Below are positions 26,782 to 35,150 of a DNA stretch of 42,002 nt, one piece after another. The notes below the pieces were generated by a model. The model worked only from the letters and a program-made list of their open reading frames with translations. It had not been told where the DNA came from and did no database searches. The DNA lies in contig JADHSL010000015.1 in assembly GCA_016776925.1 (NCBI GenBank), positions 1 to 42,002 on the forward strand, read 5' to 3'. The first letter of the stretch is position 1. The number at the start of each line of letters is the position of its first letter. The DNA comes from Pirellulales bacterium. Its GTDB lineage: Bacteria > Planctomycetota > Planctomycetia > Pirellulales > UBA1268. The position numbers were made by a program, and so were the translations under genes.

Positions 26782-28524
26782 ATGGCGGACAATCCAGAAC
26801 AACCAAAACAACCAGAACAAGTAGAGAACAGCAATACTCCAGTACTCCGAAAAGAAAACCAGGAGACGGTATCTCCTCAGAGTGGATCGATCAAGAATGA
26901 CCTGTCTCAACAACCCAAGAAACGACGCTACAGCGTTCTGGGGATGGGGCTGCTTACATTCGTCCTGATTGCGTGCGTAACAATTGCATTGCTACCACAG
27001 TGGCTTGTCTCCGCGAATGGCGTTCGTCAACTCATCATCCGATCAGTTCCGAATTTACAGGGAGATGTTTTCGTTGGCGCAGCGTCAATCGGCTGGTATT
27101 CGCCGCTCACAATACAAGACATTGAATTCCGTTCCGCTCGTAGCGGACCAACACCGATACGCATTGGCAGCATCGAAGGCACGCAAGGCTTGCTTGAAAT
27201 TATCAGAAACGGTGGTCGGCTTGGACTCGTAACTGTCAAAGATACACAGCTTCATCTTTCGTATAACGAAAACCATGTCTCAAACCTTCAAGAAACCATT
27301 GGCATAAAGCCTCGAACAAGCCAATTGAGTAACCACTCAGACAACCCATCGCCACCCTCCCGACAGCCTACGGGACCAGCCGATGAGCGCGTTCGTATTT
27401 CAGTCAAAGATGCGCGTATACGAATCGAAGGCCCGTGGACAAGCTCCCCTTGGGAAAGTAAAGCGATTGAAGTTGAGGCTGTTCTAAACCAGTACGCCGA
27501 CGGCAGAAAGGAGTGGGCGTTGACTCCCGTCACTCTTCTAGATCATGCTCAACTTAACGCTTCTGTTGCTGCGGGGGCTTTAGCCTACGCTGCACCTATT
27601 CTCGCAAATACAACTCGTGCAAGTGGTGAGTTTTCCCTCATCATTGACGAAGCTCGATGGATTGTCGGAGAAGAAAAAACAGCTACGGTTGACGGGTCTC
27701 TTACGCTTCATGCGGTTGACGTTGGCCCAGGGCCAATGGTGGCAAAAATCATTGCTGCATTGCCTGGACGACTTCCGACACCTCCCACAGTACGGATAGC
27801 AGAGTCATCAAAAGTACACTTCCGGAAATCAGACCGTCGCATCCAGCATGAGGGCTTGGCATTTGGAATACCCCTCAAAACTTCTGGTGATCGACTCGAC
27901 ATCGTATCCGAAGGATCCGTCGGTATCGATGATCGCTCAATCGATCTTACGCTCTCCCTACCAATACCCGATTCACTGCCCACCGACCGACCGCTCTTTG
28001 CAGCACTCGCCGGAAAAACCATAAAAGCGTCTGTAGAAGGAACTCTTGATGATCCCAAACTTCAATTAGACGCCTCATTGAAACGGACCGCGGCAGATGT
28101 CGCTACTGATTTTATTCGAGAATTACGGGATAAGAAAAAACAGACACCACTGGATGAGGCATCCCAAAAAACTGGTGGTAGTCCGGAGCAGCTACCATCA
28201 TTACCAGATAGCGATCCAAGCATGAACAATTCCACGAGCCAGATGACTTCAGAAGAAAAGGTTGGAAACGCACAAAAACTTGATCAACTCAAAGACCTAC
28301 TTCCTGCTGATATTTCTGATGACCCAACCACCGATGCGGTTATCGATGCCGTGGGTGGGCTTCTTGACGAGGTTGCAAGGAGGCGAGCAGAACGAGAACA
28401 GAATAAGAGCAAAGATCCTTCAGCCGCCCCTCAACAGGATCGACCTGCACGACGATTTCTACAAAAACTTTTGGATACTGGTAGTGAGGATAGGCCCGCC
28501 GATACACCGGCGAATTCTCAATAG
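26782..28524 (+). CDS. AsmA-like membrane-anchored protein
   Basis: This 580-residue protein starts at ATG 26782 with AGGAATAAG upstream. Residues 1-48 are a hydrophilic cytoplasmic tail rich in Gln/Pro, 51-73 a single transmembrane segment, and the rest extracytoplasmic. Just after the membrane come L-V-S-A-N-G-V-R-Q and strands such as V-F-V-G-A-A-S-I-G-W-Y-S-P-L-T-I-Q-D-I. These are typical of the beta-groove AsmA/TamB-type superfamily, which moves lipid between membranes or aids outer-membrane assembly. The last 150 residues are charged and probably disordered. The family assignment is by fold-like pattern and is tentative. Confidence 0.7.
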   Translation: MADNPEQPKQPEQVENSNTPVLRKENQETVSPQSGSIKNDLSQQPKKRRYSVLGMGLLTFVLIACVTIALLPQWLVSANGVRQLIIRSVPNLQGDVFVGAASIGWYSPLTIQDIEFRSARSGPTPIRIGSIEGTQGLLEIIRNGGRLGLVTVKDTQLHLSYNENHVSNLQETIGIKPRTSQLSNHSDNPSPPSRQPTGPADERVRISVKDARIRIEGPWTSSPWESKAIEVEAVLNQYADGRKEWALTPVTLLDHAQLNASVAAGALAYAAPILANTTRASGEFSLIIDEARWIVGEEKTATVDGSLTLHAVDVGPGPMVAKIIAALPGRLPTPPTVRIAESSKVHFRKSDRRIQHEGLAFGIPLKTSGDRLDIVSEGSVGIDDRSIDLTLSLPIPDSLPTDRPLFAALAGKTIKASVEGTLDDPKLQLDASLKRTAADVATDFIRELRDKKKQTPLDEASQKTGGSPEQLPSLPDSDPSMNNSTSQMTSEEKVGNAQKLDQLKDLLPADISDDPTTDAVIDAVGGLLDEVARRRAEREQNKSKDPSAAPQQDRPARRFLQKLLDTGSEDRPADTPANSQ

Positions 28525-28550
28525 GTCGTATTTTCTAGCATGCGATCCAT

Positions 28551-28589
28551 GCAATAAAAAACCGGATCCTGCATAACACAGGATCCGGT
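28551..28589 (-). terminator. Intrinsic terminator for the Cys-rich peptide gene, possibly bidirectional
   Basis: ACCGGATCCTG and CAGGATCCGGT form a perfect 11-bp stem (28561-28571 with 28579-28589) around a 7-nt loop. On the minus strand the stem is followed by TTTTTATTGC, a U-run suited to termination. On the plus strand there is no U-run, so it serves mainly the minus-strand gene but sits between two convergent genes. Confidence 0.85.
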
Positions 28590-28641
28590 ACTTAATCTAT
28601 GAATCTCAGGGCAGATTCATGCATGTTGCGTAAAACCGAAA

Positions 28642-28959
28642 TTAGGTTTTAGCTGGAGCTTCAGGAGCTGCTTCTGTAGGAGCAGCTTCTGTAGGAGCAG
28701 CTTCTTCGGTGATGACGGAGCCACCACCACAGTTACCGTCTGCACATCCGCTGGTGCAATCAGAGCATTCCGCTGGCTCACAACAGTCTGCTTTTCGGCT
28801 TTGACGACGCTCAGCAAGACGCTCACAAAGCTTGTGACTACGACCATGACAACCACAACGGTCACGCAAACCTGCAACAGCAGTAGTGTCGACACTAATC
28901 AAAGTAAAGGCGATCAAGGCGATGAACGCCACCAATGAAATTCCCAGAAAACGCTTCAT
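28642..28959 (-). CDS. Small secreted Cys-rich protein
   Basis: The 105 residues have a signal peptide (hydrophobic 4-22, cleavage near A-V-A-G), and a mature part with ten Cys: R-D-R-C-G-C-H-G, D-C-C-E-P-A-E-C-S-D-C, T-S-G-C and G-N-C-G-G. It ends in an Ala/Glu/Pro tail built of E-A-A-P-T repeats. The Cys could bind metal or form disulfides in the periplasm; no known family is recognised. The ATG at 28959 has GGAGAAAG upstream at good spacing. It ends in the hairpin at 28551-28589. Confidence 0.8.
   Translation of the reverse strand: MKRFLGISLVAFIALIAFTLISVDTTAVAGLRDRCGCHGRSHKLCERLAERRQSRKADCCEPAECSDCTSGCADGNCGGGSVITEEAAPTEAAPTEAAPEAPAKT
28670..28699. repeat. Two exact copies of a 15-bp tandem repeat
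   Basis: The unit gcttctgtaggagca is at 28670-28684 and 28685-28699, with a partial third copy. It encodes the E-A-A-P-T repeats at the C-terminus of the Cys-rich secreted protein. Confidence 0.9.
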
Positions 28960-29437
28960 GTCTTTCTCCGAAACAAGTTAAGTGGTGCCGTATTGCACCG
29001 GGTTGCCGTCAACACACAAATCCGACCCGGGACGGCCACCGGAGCAGAGCAACCGAAAACAAAACTTGTCATTGAAAGCTCGTCGGAACAACCCGCGGCA
29101 CCCCCCTGCAGGTGTTGCAGGTCGGCCGATACTTCCACCAAGCAAGTTTGAGGAAAAGGCTAGCAGTCAAAATAAGACTGTCAAGCAGATTAGGAGGGTT
29201 AGGGGGTTTTTACGGGACTGTTGACAAGCAGATATGCCTACGTGGCCGTGACGAGGCGTGTACCACTATTGGTTAAATCATCTGAATTCAGGCAAAAAAA
29301 TGAGAAGCTCAACTCCCGGCCACAACAAACCCCTTCCAAGGAGGGGATGTGCTTGTTTGGCAGAATGTGTGCCAGTTCGTAGGAAACGTGTCACGAACGG
29401 CGCAACACCACAAAGAACTCGTCGCCAGTCTTTCGTA
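28960..29437. other. Region between the Cys-rich gene and the next lipoprotein gene
   Basis: About 480 nt without a supported gene. Plus-strand frames here (28982-29224, 29258-29587) are Arg/Pro-rich and look like chance. Short inverted repeats (GGTGC/GCACC near 28985, CTGCA/TGCAG near 29110) may be leader structure of the Cys-rich gene; neither is strong. An imperfect CCCC/GGGG dyad near 29337 may terminate the lipoprotein gene. Confidence 0.4.
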
Positions 29438-30106
29438 CTACTCGACAACTGTCCCAGAATTGCCAGACGCCGTACGGGTTGCTGGCTCTTGAGTTGCGTC
29501 CTGCATAGCCAGTTTGGCCCGTCGCGTAATCTCCTCTGCCACAAGCCGCTGTTTCGCGAGCATGTCTTCAGGGTCTTCGAAATCTAACAACAAAGGTGGC
29601 ATATCTGGGAAAATTCTCATGGCCATACCCACTACACGCCAACCCTCAGGATCAAGCCTACATACCCAGATCACGTTATCTGTGGTTGTGAAACCCTCTG
29701 CATCCGTATCTGTCCACGTGGTTGCCACGTGAACGATATCATCAGTTCCCTCGACAGTTTCACAAGCCCCTACTCGATAGGTCGCCGTATCTTTCACTGG
29801 AGGAGCAACAGAAAGACCCAACTCTTGAGTTTTTGCCCGAGCGACGTCTGTCAGCATTGCCAGTGCAGAGTTCTCGTCTCCACATTTTATTGCCTCAAGA
29901 AATGTTGTTACAGCGACTTTTGCTGGCTCGATGTTCGCGGCAACTGAAGGCTCAGCTCCTCCTGCCGAACACCCTGACTGACTCGTCAAGGCAAGCATGC
30001 AGCACCCGGCTATAAACGAAATCAGCCACAGTGAAACAGCTTTTTTCAAACGCTGCTTATACAAATCTCGCACGCCGCCGATCGGTGACGGATTAGGAGA
30101 AACCAT
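29438..30106 (-). CDS. Probable lipoprotein of unknown function
   Basis: 222 residues. After a basic n-region, the segment S-L-W-L-I-S-F-I-A-G-C offers a lipobox (I-A-G-C); a later S-G-C is a weaker alternative. The mature part (about 55-200) looks like a small alpha/beta domain: helical A-V-T-T-F-L-E-A-I followed by strands ending R-L-D-P-E-G-W-R-V-V-G. This arrangement is common in NTF2/DUF4878-like proteins, but I cannot be certain. The ATG at 30106 is used. The gene is divergent from the cytochrome gene. Confidence 0.7.
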   Translation of the reverse strand: MVSPNPSPIGGVRDLYKQRLKKAVSLWLISFIAGCCMLALTSQSGCSAGGAEPSVAANIEPAKVAVTTFLEAIKCGDENSALAMLTDVARAKTQELGLSVAPPVKDTATYRVGACETVEGTDDIVHVATTWTDTDAEGFTTTDNVIWVCRLDPEGWRVVGMAMRIFPDMPPLLLDFEDPEDMLAKQRLVAEEITRRAKLAMQDATQEPATRTASGNSGTVVE

Positions 30107-30381
30107 TGAAAAGCCTTTCTTTGGACAAAGTGCGCCGAAACTACTCTGTGCGTGATACCATCTACGCGCGTGCGCACGTCGCGATATCTTGCCGACGGAG
30201 TGTATTCTCGACTCTACAGATCATGATGCCCAAGATAGGATGCGGTCAAGGTGAAAACTGGCATTCAGAGAATTGGTCTGAGCCACACCAAATTGCCCTG
30301 TCCACCCGAATAACGCAAATCCACATTGAACAAATTTATAGACAAATCGATCATCGCACATTCCTAGCAGGGATTTACGCT

Positions 30382-31362
30382 TTGAATATCAACACACAGT
30401 CAACCTGGCCCAACGGGTTCTCCACGATAAAACAACGTGTTTGGTGGCTGCTTCTGATTCTCTTCTTGAGCCACGGTCCACCCTACGGAATCGGACTGGC
30501 AGGTCCAACAAAACGTCAAAAGGCACCACAACCCGAGAATCTTCCTGAAAGTGAAGTGATTGAACGAGATGCCTTCCGACTTCTTGTCGGCCCAAAACCT
30601 GATTTCAGGATAACGCCCGAATCAAAAAAAACGAATGAAACAATCCAAACCGGATCTGAGCTGGCTTGGTCACAACTCATTTCAGGATCAACACTCGATG
30701 ATGAAATTAAAACTGCAATGCCTCGGTTAAAAAAGATCGTTGCAACAAAGACTTTTTTTGACAGTCATATTGGTGATGCAATTGATGAATTCCGACTGCT
30801 GTCTGTTTGCTTTGGAATCATTTCTGCTTACGACAAAGAAGAAGACGTGCGTTCAAGTTGGAAGAAAAATGCAATCGGCTACCGTGACCGATTTGAAAGA
30901 TCAGCCTATCGATGTGACTGGGAAGGAGGAGCTTCATTTGCAACCGCAACTACGAGCGTCGGAGATCTTGAAAATTTAATCCGTGGTGAAGTGAGCAGCT
31001 TCAAAAGTGATGAAACGAAACCGTTCCAGTGGAGCCAACTGTGTGAACGATCATTACTTATGCGTCGCTTAAAACTTGCTGATGAACGACTGACCTCTGG
31101 AACGGCCTCTGCAAAAAGTTTTTCAAACTCGATTGACCAATTGGTTCATGCGGCGGAAATAGTGGCTTGCTTTGGCGAGTTACTCGTGCAACCGGAACTT
31201 GTTGACTGGGACGACTCTGACTACAAAGCGCATGCTAGGAAAATGAAGGAGTATGCTTTGGAAGTACGGGCTGCTGTCAACGAAGGAGACTACGAAGATG
31301 CAAGAAACGCAGCAAAGTCAATAAGCCAAGCCTGTTCAGCATGTCATGCCGACTATCGATGA
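30382..31362 (+). CDS. Exported c-type cytochrome with C-terminal haem site
   Basis: About 326 residues from a TTG start at 30382 with CAGGGAT upstream. This places a signal segment (Q-R-V-W-W-L-L-L-I-L-F-L) at residues 17-30. The frame is open back to 30106, with ATGs at 30223 and 30226, so the start is uncertain. The mature part is helical and ends in S-Q-A-C-S-A-C-H-A-D-Y-R, a CxxCH haem-binding site a few residues from the C-terminus, the layout of the cytochrome c'/c556 four-helix class. It would act in the periplasm or membrane as an electron carrier or sensor. The protein is longer than usual for that class because of about 170 extra residues. Confidence 0.75.
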   Translation: MNINTQSTWPNGFSTIKQRVWWLLLILFLSHGPPYGIGLAGPTKRQKAPQPENLPESEVIERDAFRLLVGPKPDFRITPESKKTNETIQTGSELAWSQLISGSTLDDEIKTAMPRLKKIVATKTFFDSHIGDAIDEFRLLSVCFGIISAYDKEEDVRSSWKKNAIGYRDRFERSAYRCDWEGGASFATATTSVGDLENLIRGEVSSFKSDETKPFQWSQLCERSLLMRRLKLADERLTSGTASAKSFSNSIDQLVHAAEIVACFGELLVQPELVDWDDSDYKAHARKMKEYALEVRAAVNEGDYEDARNAAKSISQACSACHADYR

Positions 31363-31402
31363 ATTCATTCGTGAAAATCCTGACGTGTCTTCCTGCTGGT
31401 TC

Positions 31403-31993
31403 CTACTGACGCAGCCATTCCAATGGACTCAAGTCAATTAGTTCGGCCAAACCAGCTTCAGCAAGTTCACAACCCGTAACGTACCGATGCTCGTCACACC
31501 ATTTCCGAATCAGGCTGGCACTGTCAGAGTCTTCCGCTATCCCAAAAAGACGAATCAACAGACTATCCATTTCAAGCTCAAGACTAGAAAAGTGACGTGA
31601 CCATTCGGTCGCCTCACGGATACCAACCTGCTCTTCACTTTGCCATTTCATTGGATGAAAGAGCAACACGCTGGATGCCGTCACAAGGCGACGAGCACAT
31701 GCCGCAAACGGCCAAACTGCCGCCGAAGAACATTCTCCTGTCACAATTCCTGTCGCTTGCAAACCGCGGAGGCGAATCATGGTGACCAAAGAATTCGCTG
31801 TGTACGGGTTCCCGCCGGGTGAATCAAAATAAATGGTGCACTTGCTGCCAGGCTCAACTCCAAGCAATTTATCAACAAGATCAGCAGCGTTGTCTGTAAG
31901 GTCACCTACTATGGCAACTTCTGATGGGGCGTCCTGATCTTCGTTACCTGCTGATGATGGGTCTGTCTCTGTACTTTTTGAAAAATGGGCCAT
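31403..31993 (-). CDS. ClpP-like protein with altered catalytic triad
   Basis: This 196-residue protein with a ClpP/crotonase-type fold has F-D-S-P-G-G-N at 56-62 (like N-S-P-G-G-S in ClpP) and G-E-C-S-S-A at 86-91, with Ser 90 at the nucleophile position. F-H-P follows with His 113 at the base position, then E-L-A-E-A-G-L near 176-182. The third residue, Asp 171 in ClpP R-D-R-F, aligns with His 169 (E-H-R-Y). No signal peptide is seen, so it is probably cytoplasmic. The ATG at 31993 has GGAAAGA upstream. It could be a divergent ClpP, a ClpP paralogue acting with other subunits, or a non-peptidase member. It converges with the cytochrome gene. Confidence 0.75.
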   Translation of the reverse strand: MAHFSKSTETDPSSAGNEDQDAPSEVAIVGDLTDNAADLVDKLLGVEPGSKCTIYFDSPGGNPYTANSLVTMIRLRGLQATGIVTGECSSAAVWPFAACARRLVTASSVLLFHPMKWQSEEQVGIREATEWSRHFSSLELEMDSLLIRLFGIAEDSDSASLIRKWCDEHRYVTGCELAEAGLAELIDLSPLEWLRQ

Positions 31994-32145
31994 TCATTTT
32001 CTTTCCGGAGAAGATGTTTATACTTCTAGTAGCCGTTTTACACGGTTATATCTCTGCAATAGTATATCGATGCTTCTTGAAAAATAATGCTCGTAAATCC
32101 ATTGCTTCGAACCTGCGCTAAACAACAACTCACTATCATAATCTC

Positions 32146-32619
32146 ATGGGTATCATTTGCCTTTGCCCAAATGGGCATCGCACAAATCTCAAAGATCGTT
32201 TTGCTGGTCTACGAGTACGTTGCCCGCAGTGCGGCGAGAAGTTCCGAGTCCCCCTTCAAGAACATACGACGAGAGAACAAAAGTTACCCATTTCACCATC
32301 TTTGCCAACTGGTCATCAATCAGAGTTTGATTCACCATTTAGCGGTGACGGAGCAGCTTCACAACACGTGCGTACTCAACCCAACGTGCGCGAGAGCCAA
32401 AGCGCGGATGTCGTTCCGGCGGTACTTGATGAAGCCCCCAGTCAGTTATGGAGAATTGCACCTCCCGGTGGTGAACCGAGTAGTGCAATGGAAGGCTCGG
32501 AACTACTAGCCTTGCTGTCATCCTCGAAAATTAGCGCACATGTCTACGTGTGGCGAACGGATTGGGTTGATTGGAAACCAGTGGCAATCGTTTTCCCAGA
32601 TTTTTTCCGAAATCAATAG
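32146..32619 (+). CDS. Zinc-ribbon / GYF_2-type small protein
   Basis: 157 residues. Residues 1-38 hold C-P-N-G-H followed by V-R-C-P-Q-C-G-E-K-F-R-V, a short zinc ribbon common at the N-terminus of planctomycete proteins. A Ser/Pro-rich linker (40-95) follows. Residues about 98-155 match a GYF_2-like domain: W-R-I-A-P-P-G-G then Y-V-W-R-T-D-W-V-D-W-K-P. GYF-type domains bind proline-rich peptides or act as adaptors; the target is unknown. The start is ATG 32146. It is divergent from the ClpP-like gene. Confidence 0.75.
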   Translation: MGIICLCPNGHRTNLKDRFAGLRVRCPQCGEKFRVPLQEHTTREQKLPISPSLPTGHQSEFDSPFSGDGAASQHVRTQPNVRESQSADVVPAVLDEAPSQLWRIAPPGGEPSSAMEGSELLALLSSSKISAHVYVWRTDWVDWKPVAIVFPDFFRNQ

Positions 32620-32958
32620 CGCCCTCAAGTTCTGCCAAGTAATCTTCTGCCCATCAAGAGAAGGTGATAGCTAATTTCGTAGGCATGCATGCGGATACCA
32701 ATGAATTACAAGGCACTCTAGTTGATCCGGTCCCAGGTTGTAGACATTGCATCAATGCTTGAGCTCGTCGTTGAAAGGTTGCCGACGGAGAGCCTAAACG
32801 AATACAATACTGATATTCGCTATCCATCTGCAGGAAAACGCCTACTTATTGAAACAGATGGTGATGCTCAGTGACAATAAAAATACTCCTAGCGCACCTC
32901 CGTACCACTTGCGCGTTATGCAACAATTGTAAATCAACACCATTCCCGAGGCATTCTC
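32620..32958. other. Intergenic region before the secreted protein gene
   Basis: About 340 nt. It contains a possible 39-codon ORF at 32755-32874 with fairly coding-like composition but no ribosome-binding site, which I do not call. It could be a remnant of a decayed gene. Otherwise I see nothing. Confidence 0.4.
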
Positions 32959-33570
32959 ATGAAATTACGATCCAACTGTACTATGCATTTGTCTCTATCC
33001 CGACTTTTTTTAGGGTTGAGCATGTTGTCTGTCGCAATGCTTTTCATTATGCCAGTTCATGTTGTGTTAGCTGACGCTGCCGCTGAGTTCACCGTCGCGA
33101 ATGGTGAATTGTCACTCGCTGCTCCTGCTGGCTGGAAGCAAGTCCAGCCCCGATCTCGAATAGTCGAGACTGAATTTGCTATCGAGCCAGTGAAGCCTGA
33201 TGACCAACCAGGACGTATGACCTCCATGGGCGCTGGTGGGAGCATTGAGGCAAATATTGACAGATGGTACGGCCAATTCAGCCAGCCAGACGGCTCATCT
33301 ACGAAGGATAAAGCGGCCCTGAAAACATTACGTATTGCAGGATGCAAAGTAACGTGTGTTGATGTATCAGGAACCTTCAAAGATATGCCTGGTGGCCCGT
33401 TTGCGGGAGGACAATCCATAGACCGCCTAAATTATCGGATGATGGCAGCTATTATTGAAACACCTGACAAAGGCAATTACTTCATTAAATTTTATGGACC
33501 TGCAACAACTGTAGAGGCATCAGCGGACGGTTTTCAAAAAATGATCGAAGGTATGGTCTCCACAAACTGA
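32959..33570 (+). CDS. Secreted protein of unknown function
   Basis: 203 residues with a signal peptide (hydrophobic about 15-36, cleavage near V-V-L-A-D). The mature part begins with a beta-rich stretch and the P-A-G-W segment (A-A-P-A-G-W-K), which I have seen in exported proteins that handle a ligand or wall, and continues with a mixed alpha/beta domain to the end. I cannot name a family. The ATG at 32959 has a GAGG stretch upstream. It precedes the KAP-type NTPase by 55 nt, so the two may be co-transcribed. Confidence 0.75.
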   Translation: MKLRSNCTMHLSLSRLFLGLSMLSVAMLFIMPVHVVLADAAAEFTVANGELSLAAPAGWKQVQPRSRIVETEFAIEPVKPDDQPGRMTSMGAGGSIEANIDRWYGQFSQPDGSSTKDKAALKTLRIAGCKVTCVDVSGTFKDMPGGPFAGGQSIDRLNYRMMAAIIETPDKGNYFIKFYGPATTVEASADGFQKMIEGMVSTN

Positions 33571-33625
33571 TATCTCTTTTTCTTCTTTCGCAAAGCTCAC
33601 CTCCCTCAACAGGTAAAAGGCAGTA

Positions 33626-35125
33626 ATGAAAATCCAGGAGTTCTTAGAACACCACGGAATCGAGGGCAATCCCTTTGCTGAAGAGGATGCCCAAAATGAC
33701 ACCGTGTTTAAGCGAACATGCTTGGAATCCACATTTCACCCCGGGTGGGACAAGATTTATGGATCTCCAGAAGACCCGAGTACATCGATTGTTTTTGGTG
33801 AAAAGGGTGCTGGCAAAACAGCGCTCAAACTGCAAATGGTTCGGCAATTTGAACGTCATAACGAAACAAGTAGAGGCCCCGACGGAAGCAAAAAGCCTTC
33901 TTTTGTCGTCATCTACGATGACTTTAATCCGTTCCTTGACCGTTTCGTCAGCCGCAGCGGAAGAAACCGCCCACTCGAGAAGTCACTCGGACACTGGAAA
34001 CTGTGGGATCATATGGATGCAATCCTCTCCCTGGCAGTCACCCAACTCGTCTCAGCAATTATTCATCGCTCAAAAACAGAACCAGTAGGTGATGGCAAGA
34101 GTCATGCATGGAGTGGACCGCACGCTCGTGACCTCACTTTGCTTGCTGCACTTTATGATCAATCGACAGCTGAAACTTTTCCTTCTCGCTGGAGAAAACT
34201 TCGCTGGCGGGTTGGTTACGGATCCCTCCTGGGCCGTTGGCCGACCTTTCTGGGATTGGCAGCGACCGCTCTTTTTGTGGCCGCCATTGCAACCAGCGTC
34301 TCGACGAAAAACTTAGATTGGCTAGCGCTGTGGTGGCCGTGGTTTATTTTGGCTGGAACATGGATGCCGTGGTTATGGCGAAGGTGTCAATGCTGGTGGA
34401 AAGCATTTCGTATCGTTCGAAGCATGCGAACGGGAAATAGAACAGTAGGCCAACTCGCTAAAGCACTTGCAAAAATGCCTGAGGCTGATCTTGCGGGACA
34501 GCCTCTTCCGATTATGGCCAGAAGTGACGATCGTTATGAATTATTCGCAAAGTTTCAGGGGATACTGCAAGCTGTTGGATATGGTGGAATGATCGTGATC
34601 ATTGATCGACTCGATGAACCACACGTCATAAACGGCTCTGCAGAACGCATGAAGCAAATTATCTGGCCCATTTTTGACAATAAGTTCCTGAAATCACCCG
34701 GGCTTGGGTTCAAGATGCTACTTCCTAATGAGTTGTATCGATTCATTGAACGTGAAGATGAGTCATTCAATCAACGAGCAAGACTCGACAAGCAGAATCT
34801 TATACCGTCATTGGAGTGGTCTGGAGAAACTCTCTATGACATTGCCTCAATGAGGCTCAAGGCTGCGAGCGTCAAAGAGCCTCCGACAACTCTCGCCGAA
34901 CTATTTGAACCTGAAGTCAACCAGACCCGATTGATTGATGGCTTGCGAAGTGTTCGTGTGCCTCGTCAGCTCTTTAAGTTTTTATACCGGCTACTTGTTG
35001 CACATTGTCACGCACATACTGCCGAAAACCCCAGCTATAAGATTCCACTGGAACGGTTCGACACGGAATTAGCAGTTTTCAGGAGAGATCAGGATGCATT
35101 TGACCGCGGACTAGCACCACGATAA
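33626..35125 (+). CDS. KAP-type P-loop NTPase with transmembrane hairpin
   Basis: 499 residues. Walker A is G-E-K-G-A-G-K-T at 58-65, Walker B is I-V-I-I-D at 323-327 with D-R-L-D just after. Between them lie two hydrophobic segments at about 204-222 and 228-246, W-rich at the membrane edges. Insertion of transmembrane segments between Walker A and B is the hallmark of the KAP family, which tethers a signalling ATPase to the membrane. The protein lacks a signal peptide. No partner is known; the close secreted and ApbE genes suggest an envelope role. The ATG at 33626 has a plausible start context (A-rich, ACAGG upstream). Confidence 0.78.
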   Translation: MKIQEFLEHHGIEGNPFAEEDAQNDTVFKRTCLESTFHPGWDKIYGSPEDPSTSIVFGEKGAGKTALKLQMVRQFERHNETSRGPDGSKKPSFVVIYDDFNPFLDRFVSRSGRNRPLEKSLGHWKLWDHMDAILSLAVTQLVSAIIHRSKTEPVGDGKSHAWSGPHARDLTLLAALYDQSTAETFPSRWRKLRWRVGYGSLLGRWPTFLGLAATALFVAAIATSVSTKNLDWLALWWPWFILAGTWMPWLWRRCQCWWKAFRIVRSMRTGNRTVGQLAKALAKMPEADLAGQPLPIMARSDDRYELFAKFQGILQAVGYGGMIVIIDRLDEPHVINGSAERMKQIIWPIFDNKFLKSPGLGFKMLLPNELYRFIEREDESFNQRARLDKQNLIPSLEWSGETLYDIASMRLKAASVKEPPTTLAELFEPEVNQTRLIDGLRSVRVPRQLFKFLYRLLVAHCHAHTAENPSYKIPLERFDTELAVFRRDQDAFDRGLAPR

Positions 35126-35150
35126 CCAGTATTGCAGTGAGGAGTAAAAC

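Noticed and set aside
28982-29587. Plus-strand frames opposite and before the lipoprotein gene
   Set aside because: Arg/Pro-rich shadow frames; the minus-strand lipoprotein explains the overlapping part.
32755-32874. 39-codon ORF before the secreted protein
   Set aside because: Composition is coding-like, but there is no ribosome-binding site or family, so it stays a possible remnant only.
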